Both the position numbers and the translations under genes were made by a program. 60,641 nt of DNA from Pseudomonas sp. ICMP22404 (GTDB lineage Bacteria > Pseudomonadota > Gammaproteobacteria > Pseudomonadales > Pseudomonadaceae). Below are positions 43,379 to 51,421 of this stretch, piece by piece. The stretch lies in the NCBI RefSeq assembly GCF_006227205.1, contig NZ_VCNG01000025.1, positions 1 to 60,641 of the forward strand, given 5' to 3'. Each line of letters opens with the position of its first letter. Positions within the stretch are counted from its first letter, which is position 1. The notes under the pieces were generated by a model. That model ran no database searches. It worked only from the letters and a program-made list of their open reading frames with translations, and was not told where the DNA came from.

Positions 43379-43843
43379 CTAGGCGAACATCTTCCGCACA
43401 TTCCCCATGGCCTCGTCGGCAAAGCCTTGCAGGAAATCCCTGAACCCCGACGGCGAATGGGCTTCGGTGTGGTCGGCGATGATGGTCCAGGTGGCGCGGC
43501 AGCGGTTGTTCGCCATTGGCTCGACGCGCATGGCGGCCCACAGGTTGTCGATGCCCAGGGTGTTGTAGATCAGTGTCCAGGTCATGTGCATGGCCTGGTC
43601 GTCACGGCTGTTGAGCTGTTCCACCACCAGGTTCTGCCCGTCGACAAAGAACTTCTTGCGCAGGGATCTCACCCCCTCTCCGGTCATTTCGATGCGCTCG
43701 AGCGCCGGGATGAAACGATTGAAACCGCCAAAATCGCCCACCAGTTCCCAGACCTTTGCCGCGTCCGCCGTCACCTCCACTGAGGTTTCGACTTGGCAGG
43801 CGTGAGGGTTCCTGATCAGGGTATCGGGTTGAAATGCATTCAT
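43379..43843 (-). CDS. mgoD: SRPBCC/polyketide-cyclase-like protein (MgoD/PvfD-like)
   Basis: This encodes 154 aa. The START/SRPBCC helix-grip pattern begins VETSVEVTADAAKVWELVGDFGGFNRFIP and ends in a long C-terminal helix (FRDFLQGFADEAMGNV). Members bind hydrophobic ligands or act as cyclases. It is the last gene of the four-gene cluster, where the mgo and pvf operons of P. syringae and P. entomophila also encode a small cyclase-like protein. AAGGAG lies 7-8 nt before the ATG at 43843; the frame extends further up into mgoA without support. It is 31 nt after mgoA. Confidence 0.85.
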   Translation of the reverse strand: MNAFQPDTLIRNPHACQVETSVEVTADAAKVWELVGDFGGFNRFIPALERIEMTGEGVRSLRKKFFVDGQNLVVEQLNSRDDQAMHMTWTLIYNTLGIDNLWAAMRVEPMANNRCRATWTIIADHTEAHSPSGFRDFLQGFADEAMGNVRKMFA

Positions 43844-43874
43844 GGTCTTGCTCCTTGCTTCGGGTTGGATGGCT

Positions 43875-46800
43875 TCAGATGAAGTCGATGGCTTTGAGGT
43901 AGTCGGCACCGCGCCGCAGCAGCGCCGGGGATTTTTCCGGGTAGCGGGCCCCCATCTGCCGCACCCCGGTCCGAGCGTTGTCATGGCGGATCATCGAGAT
44001 GTCGCCGATGTCTTCTTCGAAGCCGTTGAGGTAGAACCCCAGCACGCCGAACAGCGCGTTGTCGGCATCGACCCGGCCCAGTTGTCGCTGCCAGTCCGCG
44101 ACGCTCACCAGGGAAAACTCCCGGCCGCTTTCGCGGAACGACGCCACGTAGGCGTCCCAGCTCAAAGGCTCGGGGTTGTGCAGGTTGAACACCGCTTGCG
44201 TTGGCTGGTAGCGGCTGGCGTGGAAGGCGATGAAGCGGGCCAGGAAATCCACCGGCATCAGGTCGAAGTTGAGTGACAGATCCGGCACCTGGCCCAGCTG
44301 GATCGAGCCCTTGAGCATCAGCATCAAGCGATTCTTGTGGGGCTGGCAGACCCCCGTCAGGCTGTTGAAACTGATGTTGCCTGGACGGAACAGGTTGACC
44401 CGCACCCCGCGATCACGCGCCCGCTGCAGGATCCGTTCGCCGACCCATTTGGACAGGTTGTAACCGTTCTTGATGTAGATCGGTGGCGTCGGTGCGGCGG
44501 GTTGCTCCAGTACCTGGCCGTCGGCGCCCAGGGCACTGGAGGCCGAAAGCGTGGAGACGAAGTTGAAGATCTTCTTGCTGCGGCCTTCACACAGGCGCAG
44601 GCATTCGAAGATCGGCTCCACGTTGTCCCGCGCCAGGGACTCGTAGTCGAGCACGTGGTTGACGTGGGCGGCGTTGTGCACCAGGGCACCAAAGGTTCGG
44701 TCGATACGGGCATAGACATCGTCCGGCAGACCCAACTGCGGTTGGGTGATGTCGGCGGCATAGACACTGACCCGGCTCAGGTCCAGATGAGTCAGGCGAT
44801 TGTCCTGCAGGGCCTGAGAAAAGCGTTCTGCCGCGCTTTGTCCGGCAGACGCGCGCACCAGACAGGCGACTTCGGTGGCGCCCCAGGCCAGCAGCGCCTC
44901 GACAATGTGCACTCCGAGAAAGCTGTTGGCGCCGGTCACCACCACTTTATGCACGTCACCGCATTGACTGATGGGCAGTGGATCGATGTTGAGTTCCGCC
45001 TCGGCATCGATGAAGGCCTGGGGACTGAGCACCGATGTGTCGCTTTGTTCAGGGCTGTCGAGCAGTTTCGCCAAGGTCATCAGCGTCGGTGCCTCGATGA
45101 AGCGATTGATCGACAGGCTGCGCCCGAAGGTCTGGCGAATGCTCAGCAGCAGTTGCGACAGCAGGATCGAATGCCCGCCCAGGTTGAAGAAACTCTCGTC
45201 GGTGGCAATGTCTTCGGCCGGCAGCTCCAGCAGCTCGGCCCACAATTGCTGCAACTGGGTTTCCAGCGGGTTTTGCGGCTGGCGTCGTTGGCCACTGACC
45301 TGAACCTGCACCGACAGGGCGAGCAAGGCGCGGCGATCGACCTTGCCGTTGCTGGTGTAGGGCAGGCTGGGCAGCTCGATGAAGGCGCCAGGGTGCATGT
45401 AGCTGGGCAACGTGTCCTGCACATGCTCGCGCAGCGCCTGGAGGGCGGTGCCGGGCCGGTCTTCTCGAGGATGGACCAGGAACGCCAGGATCCGTCGACG
45501 CTCGTCCACACCCACGGCCACCTGGCGGTACAACTGGCTTTCCCGCAGGCAATGTTCGATTTCCTCGGGTTCGACCCGAAAGCCCCGGACCTTCACCTGA
45601 TTGTCGCGCCGGCCGCACAGTTCGATGCCGTTGTCGCTCCACTGGCCGATATCGCCGGTGCGATAGACCCTCAGCTTCTGTCCACCGGGCAGGGTCAGGT
45701 CAAGATACCGCGAGGCGGTCAGGGTCGGGTCGTGCAGATACCCCAGGCCGACGCCCGGCCCGGCGATGTAGAGCTCGCCGGGTACGCCTTGGGGCACCGG
45801 TTGCAGCTGCTCATCGAGGATCAGTACCCGAGCGTTGGCGATGGGTACGCCGAGGTTGCGGTTGTTATCACCCACGCCAAACTGCCGCGTGGTGGCAAGC
45901 ACGGTTGTTTCGGTCGGGCCATAGATGTTGTGGAAGCGGCACTGGGGCGCGAGTCGCTCGATCACGAACGGCTCGCAGACATCCCCACCGGTGATCAAGT
46001 GCGCCAGGCCCAGGGGGGCGTCCAGCGGCAGCACGCTCAGCAGCGCAGGCGGTAGAAAGGCGTGGCTGACGCGCTGCGCGTGAATCAACGCCACCAGTTG
46101 CTGGGGATCGCGGCGCTGGTCTTCGCTGGGCACTACCAGCAATGCACCCTGGATGAAGGTCGGGAGGATATCCAGCAGCGACGCATCGAAGTTGATGGTG
46201 GAGAACTGCAACGCCCGACTGTCGCGCTGCAACCCGACGTAATCGCTGTACCAGGCACAGAAATGACTGAGGTTGCGATGACTGAGCAGCACGCCTTTGG
46301 GTTGGCCGGTGGTGCCGGAGGTGTAGATCGCCACGGCCGGTTCGTCGATGTCCACCGAGCGACGGATCAGCGAGACGGGGATGCCCGGCTTGAGCGCTGG
46401 CAGCCGATGCACGTTCAGCGCGGGCACGGGCAGATCGCCCAAGTCGCTGTCGCCATCGTGCAGCAGCAGGTCGGCCTTGGCGTTTTCCAGGATGAAGCGT
46501 CGACGCTGCACGGGGTGTTGCGGGTCCAGCGGCAGGTACACCGCGCCACAGCCCAGAACGGCCAGGATCGCTGCATATAACGGCGCGGATTTAGACAGGC
46601 ACACCGCAATCACCATTTGAGAGCTAGGCTTGTGGGTGCAAGGCCTGTGGGAGCAAGGCTTGCCCGCGATGAACGATGACTCGGTCTGGTTGGGTACCGC
46701 TGTGTCTGTATCGCAGGCAAGCCTTGTTTCCACAGGTTTTGCTTCCACAGATTCTGCCTGCCCCAGCCGGTCCAGCATGGCCTGCTGCAACCTCAGCGCC

Positions 46801-47411
46801 TGGGTGCGCAAGGTTTTGTAGTCGGTGAGCTGGCCTTCGACCCACAACGCCGGTTGCACCGCATCATCGAGCATGCGCTGTTCGATGCCGTGCATCACCG
46901 GCACTTCGGCGGCGGCCAGCAGCCAGGGCACTGGCCGCCGGTTGAGGCCATGCTCGAAAGCCAGCACGTCCAGCGCATCGAGCCCCTGTAAAGGGTGTTC
47001 GGCAGCGTCGGCCTGCACCGTCGGCCAGTGATCGAGGCCGGTGTCATCCCGAGATAATTGGCTGACCAGCTGCGCGCCGATCTCAACCACCACTGCCAGG
47101 GCCTGCAGTCGCAAGGACTGACCATTGCCGCTTTGCGCAGCTATCACCTCCTGGCATAACAGCCGCTGCGCACCGTCGCGAAAAATAATGATCGGTTGTG
47201 GCAACGCTTCGCCGGGTACCGTTCGCAGCGCTACACGCACCTCAAGGCGTGAGCGGGCTTCAATGGCGCACGGCGCCGTACCGTCGTCGATCAACAGGTC
47301 GACCGCCGGAGATTGAATCGTCACGACACCATGGCCGTGCAGTTCAAGTTCCTGGGTCAGTTCGGCCATGGCCCGGCTGGTGCCAGGCACTGCAATTTCG
47401 AGGCGTCTCAT
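43875..47411 (-). CDS. mgoA: NRPS A-T-R enzyme (MgoA/PvfC-like) with in-frame REP insert
   Basis: This encodes 1178 aa. An N-terminal region of unknown function (1-190) is followed by an adenylation domain (about 195-690; A3 YTSGTTGQPKG near 361, A5 YGPTETT, A8 RGFRVEPEEIE, A10 NGKVDR near 687). A carrier protein with LGGHS near 745 follows, then a thioester reductase (about 820-1178) with GANSFLG and the Y-N-L-S-K catalytic pair near 985. There is no condensation domain. Such A-T-R enzymes load one amino acid and release it as an aldehyde. By eye the specificity code is D-A-L-A-I-G-I-V-L-K. Residues about 225-256 are translated REP sequence. GAGGAG precedes the start; mgoC ends 10 nt upstream. 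Confidence 0.9.
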   Translation of the reverse strand: MRRLEIAVPGTSRAMAELTQELELHGHGVVTIQSPAVDLLIDDGTAPCAIEARSRLEVRVALRTVPGEALPQPIIIFRDGAQRLLCQEVIAAQSGNGQSLRLQALAVVVEIGAQLVSQLSRDDTGLDHWPTVQADAAEHPLQGLDALDVLAFEHGLNRRPVPWLLAAAEVPVMHGIEQRMLDDAVQPALWVEGQLTDYKTLRTQALRLQQAMLDRLGQAESVEAKPVETRLACDTDTAVPNQTESSFIAGKPCSHRPCTHKPSSQMVIAVCLSKSAPLYAAILAVLGCGAVYLPLDPQHPVQRRRFILENAKADLLLHDGDSDLGDLPVPALNVHRLPALKPGIPVSLIRRSVDIDEPAVAIYTSGTTGQPKGVLLSHRNLSHFCAWYSDYVGLQRDSRALQFSTINFDASLLDILPTFIQGALLVVPSEDQRRDPQQLVALIHAQRVSHAFLPPALLSVLPLDAPLGLAHLITGGDVCEPFVIERLAPQCRFHNIYGPTETTVLATTRQFGVGDNNRNLGVPIANARVLILDEQLQPVPQGVPGELYIAGPGVGLGYLHDPTLTASRYLDLTLPGGQKLRVYRTGDIGQWSDNGIELCGRRDNQVKVRGFRVEPEEIEHCLRESQLYRQVAVGVDERRRILAFLVHPREDRPGTALQALREHVQDTLPSYMHPGAFIELPSLPYTSNGKVDRRALLALSVQVQVSGQRRQPQNPLETQLQQLWAELLELPAEDIATDESFFNLGGHSILLSQLLLSIRQTFGRSLSINRFIEAPTLMTLAKLLDSPEQSDTSVLSPQAFIDAEAELNIDPLPISQCGDVHKVVVTGANSFLGVHIVEALLAWGATEVACLVRASAGQSAAERFSQALQDNRLTHLDLSRVSVYAADITQPQLGLPDDVYARIDRTFGALVHNAAHVNHVLDYESLARDNVEPIFECLRLCEGRSKKIFNFVSTLSASSALGADGQVLEQPAAPTPPIYIKNGYNLSKWVGERILQRARDRGVRVNLFRPGNISFNSLTGVCQPHKNRLMLMLKGSIQLGQVPDLSLNFDLMPVDFLARFIAFHASRYQPTQAVFNLHNPEPLSWDAYVASFRESGREFSLVSVADWQRQLGRVDADNALFGVLGFYLNGFEEDIGDISMIRHDNARTGVRQMGARYPEKSPALLRRGADYLKAIDFI
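46644..46738. repeat. REP pair inside the mgoA-like coding sequence
   Basis: CCTGTGGGAGCAAGGCTTGC and GCAAGCCTTGTTTCCACAGG form the inverted arms of a complete BIME of the CAAG-cored type. Extra degenerate half-copies lie on both sides (GCTTGTGGGTGCAAGG at 46629; TTTGCTTCCACAG at 46738). The reading frame stays open through all of it, adding about 40 residues between adenylation motifs A1 and A2. Confidence 0.9.
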
Positions 47412-47421
47412 CGGCAGCTCC

Positions 47422-48354
47422 TCATGGGGTCAGGTAGTCGGCCAAGGCATCGCGCACGCAGGGGGAAGCGAGCATCGAACTGCTGCGGAAAAAGCGGGTG
47501 ATGTTGCCCACCAGCGGATGAAAGCGATTGATGGGGTAGGCCAGCGCGCTGGCCTCTTCACGCAGCGACTGGCGCACCGATTCATCAACGGGCAGATGAG
47601 CGATCAGCTCGAAATCGAAGGCCTGCTGCAGATCGCTCGCCAGGTACTGGACGATGAAGCCGGGCATCAACCGGGCAATCGCTTCGTGGTCTTCTTCGGG
47701 GGCTGCACGCCAGTACATCTGCACCAGCCGCGTCCAGAAGCCCGAGTGTCGTCCCTCGTCCATCAGATGATCGGCCATCAGGCCTTTGATCGAAGCCTTG
47801 ACCGAGTCGTCCCGGGCGAACGCCGCGACTTCGTTGGTCACAGTGTTTTCGGCGATCGCGATGCAGATCAGTTCCACGGCGCTTTGCAGATGTTCCGGCG
47901 CCTGGGCCAGCGTCGTCGGTATCGCGCGGCTGAGCTCGATCTGGGTCGGCAACGGAATCGGTTCGATGCCGGTCATGTCGATGGTCTGCTGCATGAAGTC
48001 CATCGCCACCAACGCGTGGTAATCCTCGTCCACCACCACGGTCATCGCGTCGTAGCGGCAGGCGAACGGGAACTCGATGCCGAAGCGATTCTTGGCGATG
48101 CGCCGGGCGGTGTGATCCACCAGTTCGGTCTCGAAGATCACGACGTCGTTGATGAACTTGTAGAGGCTCTGCACCAGTGCGTAATCGCGCAGCTGCGGGC
48201 AATGGCTGAGAAAGGTCTGGCTGTGCACCAGGGGCTGACGGCTCATGGGAAAGATCAGTTTGTCGTCATTTTCGACCCGGCGCCGTGGCCGGGTACGGAT
48301 CGTGGCGCGGCTTTCCCAGGTGTCGGCGAAGGACTGGTATTGGATGGCGTTCAT
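47422..48354 (-). CDS. mgoC: AurF-family di-iron N-oxygenase (MgoC/PvfB-like)
   Basis: This encodes 310 aa, helical. Di-iron ligands of the p-aminobenzoate N-oxygenase family are visible in order: Glu in VIFETELVDH, ExxH in DEDYH, Glu in IAIAENTVTNE, and ExxH in DEGRHSGFW. Enzymes of this family oxidise amines to hydroxylamine or nitroso level, matching the N-oxygenated products of mgo/pvf/ham clusters. The start at 48354 overlaps the mgoB stop by 4 nt (ATGA), and the gene ends 10 nt before mgoA, so the three are translated together. Confidence 0.9.
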   Translation of the reverse strand: MNAIQYQSFADTWESRATIRTRPRRRVENDDKLIFPMSRQPLVHSQTFLSHCPQLRDYALVQSLYKFINDVVIFETELVDHTARRIAKNRFGIEFPFACRYDAMTVVVDEDYHALVAMDFMQQTIDMTGIEPIPLPTQIELSRAIPTTLAQAPEHLQSAVELICIAIAENTVTNEVAAFARDDSVKASIKGLMADHLMDEGRHSGFWTRLVQMYWRAAPEEDHEAIARLMPGFIVQYLASDLQQAFDFELIAHLPVDESVRQSLREEASALAYPINRFHPLVGNITRFFRSSSMLASPCVRDALADYLTP

Positions 48355-49127
48355 GGCGTCACCTGCGCGACCGGTTGGGTCATGCTCTGGCGCAGGCCAT
48401 CCCACAGGGCCGCTCGACTGTGGACGGCGGCGAGCGCGGCGGACAGCACCTCGGTTTCGCGCTGCGGATCGCCGTCGATCAAGCGGGCCAGCAATTTTTC
48501 CGCAGCAGGGCCGTGGTCTTCGGAGTCGACCTCGATGTGCCGTTGCAGGTAGTACCGAAATGTCGGCGCCTGATCCAGGCCGATGCCCCAGGCATCCAGC
48601 ATGCGTTGGAACATCTGCGGGATGACGCTCTCGCGACCATGCACGAATGCGGCTGCTACGCTGTGGGCTGGGGCATGCAGGGCGGTGTGCAGGGTCTGGC
48701 GAACGAACCGGGCCGCCGCGGGTTCAACCTCGACGCTATCCAAGGCGGTTTCGGGGCTGACGCCTTCCTGCTGCAGGGTGATGAATTGTTCAATCGCCCG
48801 AGTGTCCGCGCCGACTTCCCGCATGGCGTCCAGGTACAGCTCGAAATGGCTGCAATACCCGGCGCCGGGGCGATCGTCGGACTCTTCCCCCAGCACGATT
48901 TCATTGATCAGGCGTGCCGCATGCGGGTCGGCCGGTGGTAGCCAGGGTAGATGAACGCAGGTCAGCTCCCGTTGCAGCCGCTTGGTCAGCGACATGAAGT
49001 CCCACACGGCAAAAACGTGGCTTTCCATAAAGCGGCGTAGTAGATCGATTGATGTTATTTCAGAAAAAACAGGGTGTTGGCCAAGTTCGCGTTTCTTCAA
49101 AAAAAGTTGTTCTTTTGTTGGCTGCAT
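48351..49127 (-). CDS. mgoB: Haem-oxygenase-like (DUF3050-type) protein, MgoB/PvfA-like
   Basis: This encodes 258 aa, all-helical. The pattern SHVFAVWDFMSL, NEIVLGEESDD, CSHFELYLDAM, HGRESVIPQMF and RHIEVDSEDHG gives the His/Glu/Asp set expected of a haem-oxygenase-like di-iron fold (DUF3050). It is the first gene of the cluster, as in mgoBCAD and pvfABCD. GAGGA lies 8 nt before the ATG. The first 30 codons are more AT-rich than the rest, continuing the AT-rich upstream region. The reaction is not certain; a second oxidative step beside the AurF-type enzyme is plausible. Confidence 0.88.
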   Translation of the reverse strand: MQPTKEQLFLKKRELGQHPVFSEITSIDLLRRFMESHVFAVWDFMSLTKRLQRELTCVHLPWLPPADPHAARLINEIVLGEESDDRPGAGYCSHFELYLDAMREVGADTRAIEQFITLQQEGVSPETALDSVEVEPAAARFVRQTLHTALHAPAHSVAAAFVHGRESVIPQMFQRMLDAWGIGLDQAPTFRYYLQRHIEVDSEDHGPAAEKLLARLIDGDPQRETEVLSAALAAVHSRAALWDGLRQSMTQPVAQVTP

Positions 49128-49407
49128 TTGAACGTCCTCATCAATGATGTTTGTCCGGTAGGGTGCTCGTTATTTTTAATAAGGCGAGCGGGTGCCTGAA
49201 CCGAAATCCATGAATTACCCAAGTTATGCAAGTGTGTGCTGCTATTTCAGTTGTAAGGTCTGAATGCCTTGTTTTTTAAGCGCTTGAGGGAAAATTAAGT
49301 CATCGACAACAACTCGACGTAGAAAAAATTAATACACGAAACAAGTCCGCGGCAAGCGATTTTTTAATTATTTAAAGTTGTGGTTTTATTGGGCGTGAAG
49401 AGGCTTT

Positions 49408-49432
49408 ATAAAACTTATAAGGTAAGTTTTAT
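49408..49432. promoter_or_regulatory. Perfect 10+10 bp AT-rich palindrome
   Basis: ATAAAACTTA and TAAGTTTTAT are exact reverse complements around the 5-nt centre TAAGG. The site is about 280 nt upstream of mgoB and about 90 nt before the candidate small ORF on the other strand. It looks like a dimeric regulator's operator; no T run follows that would make it a terminator. The binding protein is unknown. Confidence 0.5.
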
Positions 49433-49523
49433 TTAGGCGAAGTTGCTCCTTCCGATGTATAACGATCAGAATCGATAGTTCGAGTGAATGCCTCACCCGG
49501 AGCACTTCAGGGAACAGGGAATA

Positions 49524-49676
49524 ATGAAGTTCGTGTTTTATGGGCGGGGCGTCGGTCGGACACTCGATTCTCCCGCCGGTGGGCGACGCTCCTTGCGTGG
49601 TGGCTTCGATCCGCCTGGTATGTACCAGGCGCTGACTTCTTCAGGTCTTTTTTTGAATCGACAAACGCAAGAGTGA
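49524..49676 (+). CDS. Possible small ORF, 50 aa, function unknown
   Basis: The ATG at 49524 follows AGGGAAT with good spacing and opens 50 codons (MKFVFYGRGVGRTLDS...). The product has no recognisable domain, is Gly/Arg-rich in the middle and has no TM segment. An overlapping minus-strand frame of 65 codons exists, so coding is not established. A perfect hairpin (49612-49631) lies within its 3' part and a T7 run at 49647-49653, which could instead mark the end of a small non-coding transcript. Confidence 0.25.
   Translation: MKFVFYGRGVGRTLDSPAGGRRSLRGGFDPPGMYQALTSSGLFLNRQTQE
49612..49653 (+). terminator. Hairpin plus T run, possible terminator of a small transcript
   Basis: CGCCTGGTA pairs perfectly with TACCAGGCG around a TG centre. 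A second small hairpin CTGA-CTTCT-TCAG leads into GTCTTTTTTT. If active it would end a plus-strand transcript starting near 49450. Confidence 0.35.
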
Positions 49677-49813
49677 GCCCAAATCGACGGCAGTGCCATT
49701 GAACTGATGTGGCGGCGAGTCGCAGACGCGGCCAAGCCGCGTCAGGCGGGCGGGAAGACGGGTGGGAAGGATGTGTAAGAAAGTAATACGCCGGCTGGGT
49801 CGCCGGCGCGCGA

Positions 49814-50536
49814 TCAGTTGGATGACTGTTCCAGATAGCGTCGAATAGTCACGCAGGCTTTTTCCAGATGACGCTCCAGCAAGGTTACCGCTGTATCGAT
49901 GTCTTTGGTTCTTGCGGCCTCGAGCAGTGCGCGATGATCATCCTGGGTCAGCTTGCCCAGCCCCATGGACGACAGATGAAAGCGCAGGAAGCGCTCCTCC
50001 TCATTGAGCTCGCGTTCGATCAGGTCCAACAACTTGCTATTGGGTGCCTTGTGATAAAGCGACATGTGGAACAGCCGATTGAGTTTGCCGATCTCGGCAT
50101 GATCGGTTTGTGCTTCCAACTGTTCGATGTAATGGGCGGCCAGCGCCAGGTCGTCGGCATCGAGCAAAGGTACTGACAGGCGCAAGGCGAACGATTCCAG
50201 CACCGCGCGTAGCGCGTAGGTTTCGATGGCGTTATTGGTGATCAGCGGGGCGACCACGGCGCCTTTGTGTTGAACCACATTGAGCAGCGATTGCGCTTCG
50301 AGCTGGCGCAGCGCCTCGCGCACCGGCATGCGACTCACGCCGAACAGGTCAGCCAGTTCCTGCTGACGCAGGGCCGTGCCGCAGGGCAGGCGTCCGTCGA
50401 GGATCGCTTCGCGCAGAGCACTCTCGATGATCGAACGGGCCTGGGCAGCGGGGATGGGTCCGTTGACCTGGATAGTGCTTAACGGCTTGGGCTTCTTTGT
50501 CACGACCACGCACCCTGAATGAGGAATTGGATCCAT
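49814..50536 (-). CDS. GntR-family regulator, FCD (FadR) subfamily
   Basis: This encodes 240 aa. An N-terminal winged HTH (about 28-95: RSIIESALREAILDGRLPCGTALRQQELADLFGVSRMPVREALRQLEAQ, broken over the recognition helix) is followed by an FCD domain (about 105-235). The FCD domain has the metal-binding His/Asp set (FHMSLYHKAP, DHRALLEAA). Such regulators usually sense organic acids. The start is uncertain: the ATG at 50536, or a GTG about 12 codons in (VTKKPKP), which has better spacing to a GGGTG-like site. It may control the neighbouring mgo-like cluster or distant genes; no evidence decides. Confidence 0.9.
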   Translation of the reverse strand: MDPIPHSGCVVVTKKPKPLSTIQVNGPIPAAQARSIIESALREAILDGRLPCGTALRQQELADLFGVSRMPVREALRQLEAQSLLNVVQHKGAVVAPLITNNAIETYALRAVLESFALRLSVPLLDADDLALAAHYIEQLEAQTDHAEIGKLNRLFHMSLYHKAPNSKLLDLIERELNEEERFLRFHLSSMGLGKLTQDDHRALLEAARTKDIDTAVTLLERHLEKACVTIRRYLEQSSN

Positions 50537-50591
50537 GCCAACATTAGTGACAGATTACCAGCCCGTCAAAGTCTCACGGCCGGGGTTCATA

Positions 50592-50620
50592 AACTAAAGT
50601 GTTCCTGAACTAAAGTTTAG
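50592..50620 (+). promoter_or_regulatory. Direct repeat AACTAAAGT x2 upstream of lapG
   Basis: Two exact AACTAAAGT copies start 16 nt apart (50592 and 50608). The second is part of CTAAAGTTTAG, a small dyad. The pair sits between the GntR gene and lapG. It could be an operator for either gene; no factor can be named. Confidence 0.3.
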
Positions 50621-50621
50621 C

Positions 50622-51407
50622 GTGCCTTGGGTGATTGCATCCTGCCATTGTCTTTTGCCGGGTCAGGCTTCACCATCCCACGCATCCTCAACGGCCTTTT
50701 CTGGACGCATTCCCTTGGCTGCACCTTCCCCTGCCCTCAGGTCCCTGCGCTGGCTGTGTTCGGCATTGTTGCTGGCCGGCCTCATGCTGGGTGGCCTGCG
50801 GGCCGACTGGGACTTTGCGCAGATCAGCCGACGGGCGCAGGCACTGTACGGGCCGCTGGGTGAAGGGCAGCAGCGGATCGATGCCTGGCAGCACCTGCTG
50901 GCGACCGAGAAGCAGACGCCTGAGCTGGAGCAGCTCAAGGTGGTGAACCTGTTCTTCAACAAACAGGTGCGCTACGTGGAAGACATCGACCTGTGGCATG
51001 AGGTCGATTACTGGGAAACCCCGATCCAGGCGTTATGGAAGGGCGCCGGCGATTGCGAGGACTACGCCATCGCCAAGTACTTCAGCCTGCGGCATCTCGG
51101 GGTGTCCAGTGACAAGTTGCGCATCACTTACGTCAAGGCGTTGCGACAGAACCGGGCGCACATGGTGCTCACCTATTACGCCACGCCCGAGGCGATGCCG
51201 CTGGTGCTCGACAGCCTGATTGATGCTATCCAACCGGCCAGCCAGCGAACCGACCTGCTGCCGGTCTACTCTTTCAATGCCGAAGGGCTGTGGCTGTCGG
51301 GCGTCAAGGGCAACAAGAAAGTCAGCGACACCAAGCGCCTGTCCCGGTGGCAGGATGTGTTGAAGAAAATGCAGGCCGAAGGTTTTCCGGTCGAGACGAC
51401 TAACTAG
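50622..51407 (+). CDS. lapG: LapG: periplasmic adhesin-cleaving cysteine protease
   Basis: This encodes up to 261 aa. It is a bacterial transglutaminase-like cysteine proteinase with Cys145 in GAGDCEDYAIAKYF, His180 in RAHMVLTYY and Asp197 in LVLDSL as the triad. The acidic neighbours of the Cys (D144, E146) are the known calcium-binding positions. An N-terminal hydrophobic segment (about residues 39-58) is the export signal, before ADWDF. LapG cuts the N-terminus of LapA when not held by LapD. The start is uncertain: the frame opens at GTG 50622, and TTG at 50655 or 50715 would still leave the signal peptide. lapD follows after 14 nt. Confidence 0.93.
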   Translation: MPWVIASCHCLLPGQASPSHASSTAFSGRIPLAAPSPALRSLRWLCSALLLAGLMLGGLRADWDFAQISRRAQALYGPLGEGQQRIDAWQHLLATEKQTPELEQLKVVNLFFNKQVRYVEDIDLWHEVDYWETPIQALWKGAGDCEDYAIAKYFSLRHLGVSSDKLRITYVKALRQNRAHMVLTYYATPEAMPLVLDSLIDAIQPASQRTDLLPVYSFNAEGLWLSGVKGNKKVSDTKRLSRWQDVLKKMQAEGFPVETTN

Positions 51408-51421
51408 GAGCACGCGCTCAG

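Larger units (their letters stand above)
49128..49813. other. 686-nt AT-rich region between mgoB and the GntR gene
   Basis: The stretch 49130-49450 is clearly more AT-rich than its surroundings and should hold the cluster promoter. It contains the perfect palindrome at 49408-49432, a possible small ORF at 49524-49676 and a hairpin at 49612-49631, each listed separately. No other gene was found. The GC-rich part 49690-49800 looks empty. Confidence 0.6.

Noticed and set aside
44337..46055. 572-codon plus-strand frame opposite the NRPS gene
   Set aside because: It is the shadow of adenylation, carrier and reductase motifs that all read on the minus strand.
49538..49735. 65-codon minus-strand frame in the gap beside mgoB
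   Set aside because: It has no ribosome site, is Arg/Pro-rich by base composition, and overlaps a better candidate frame on the plus strand.
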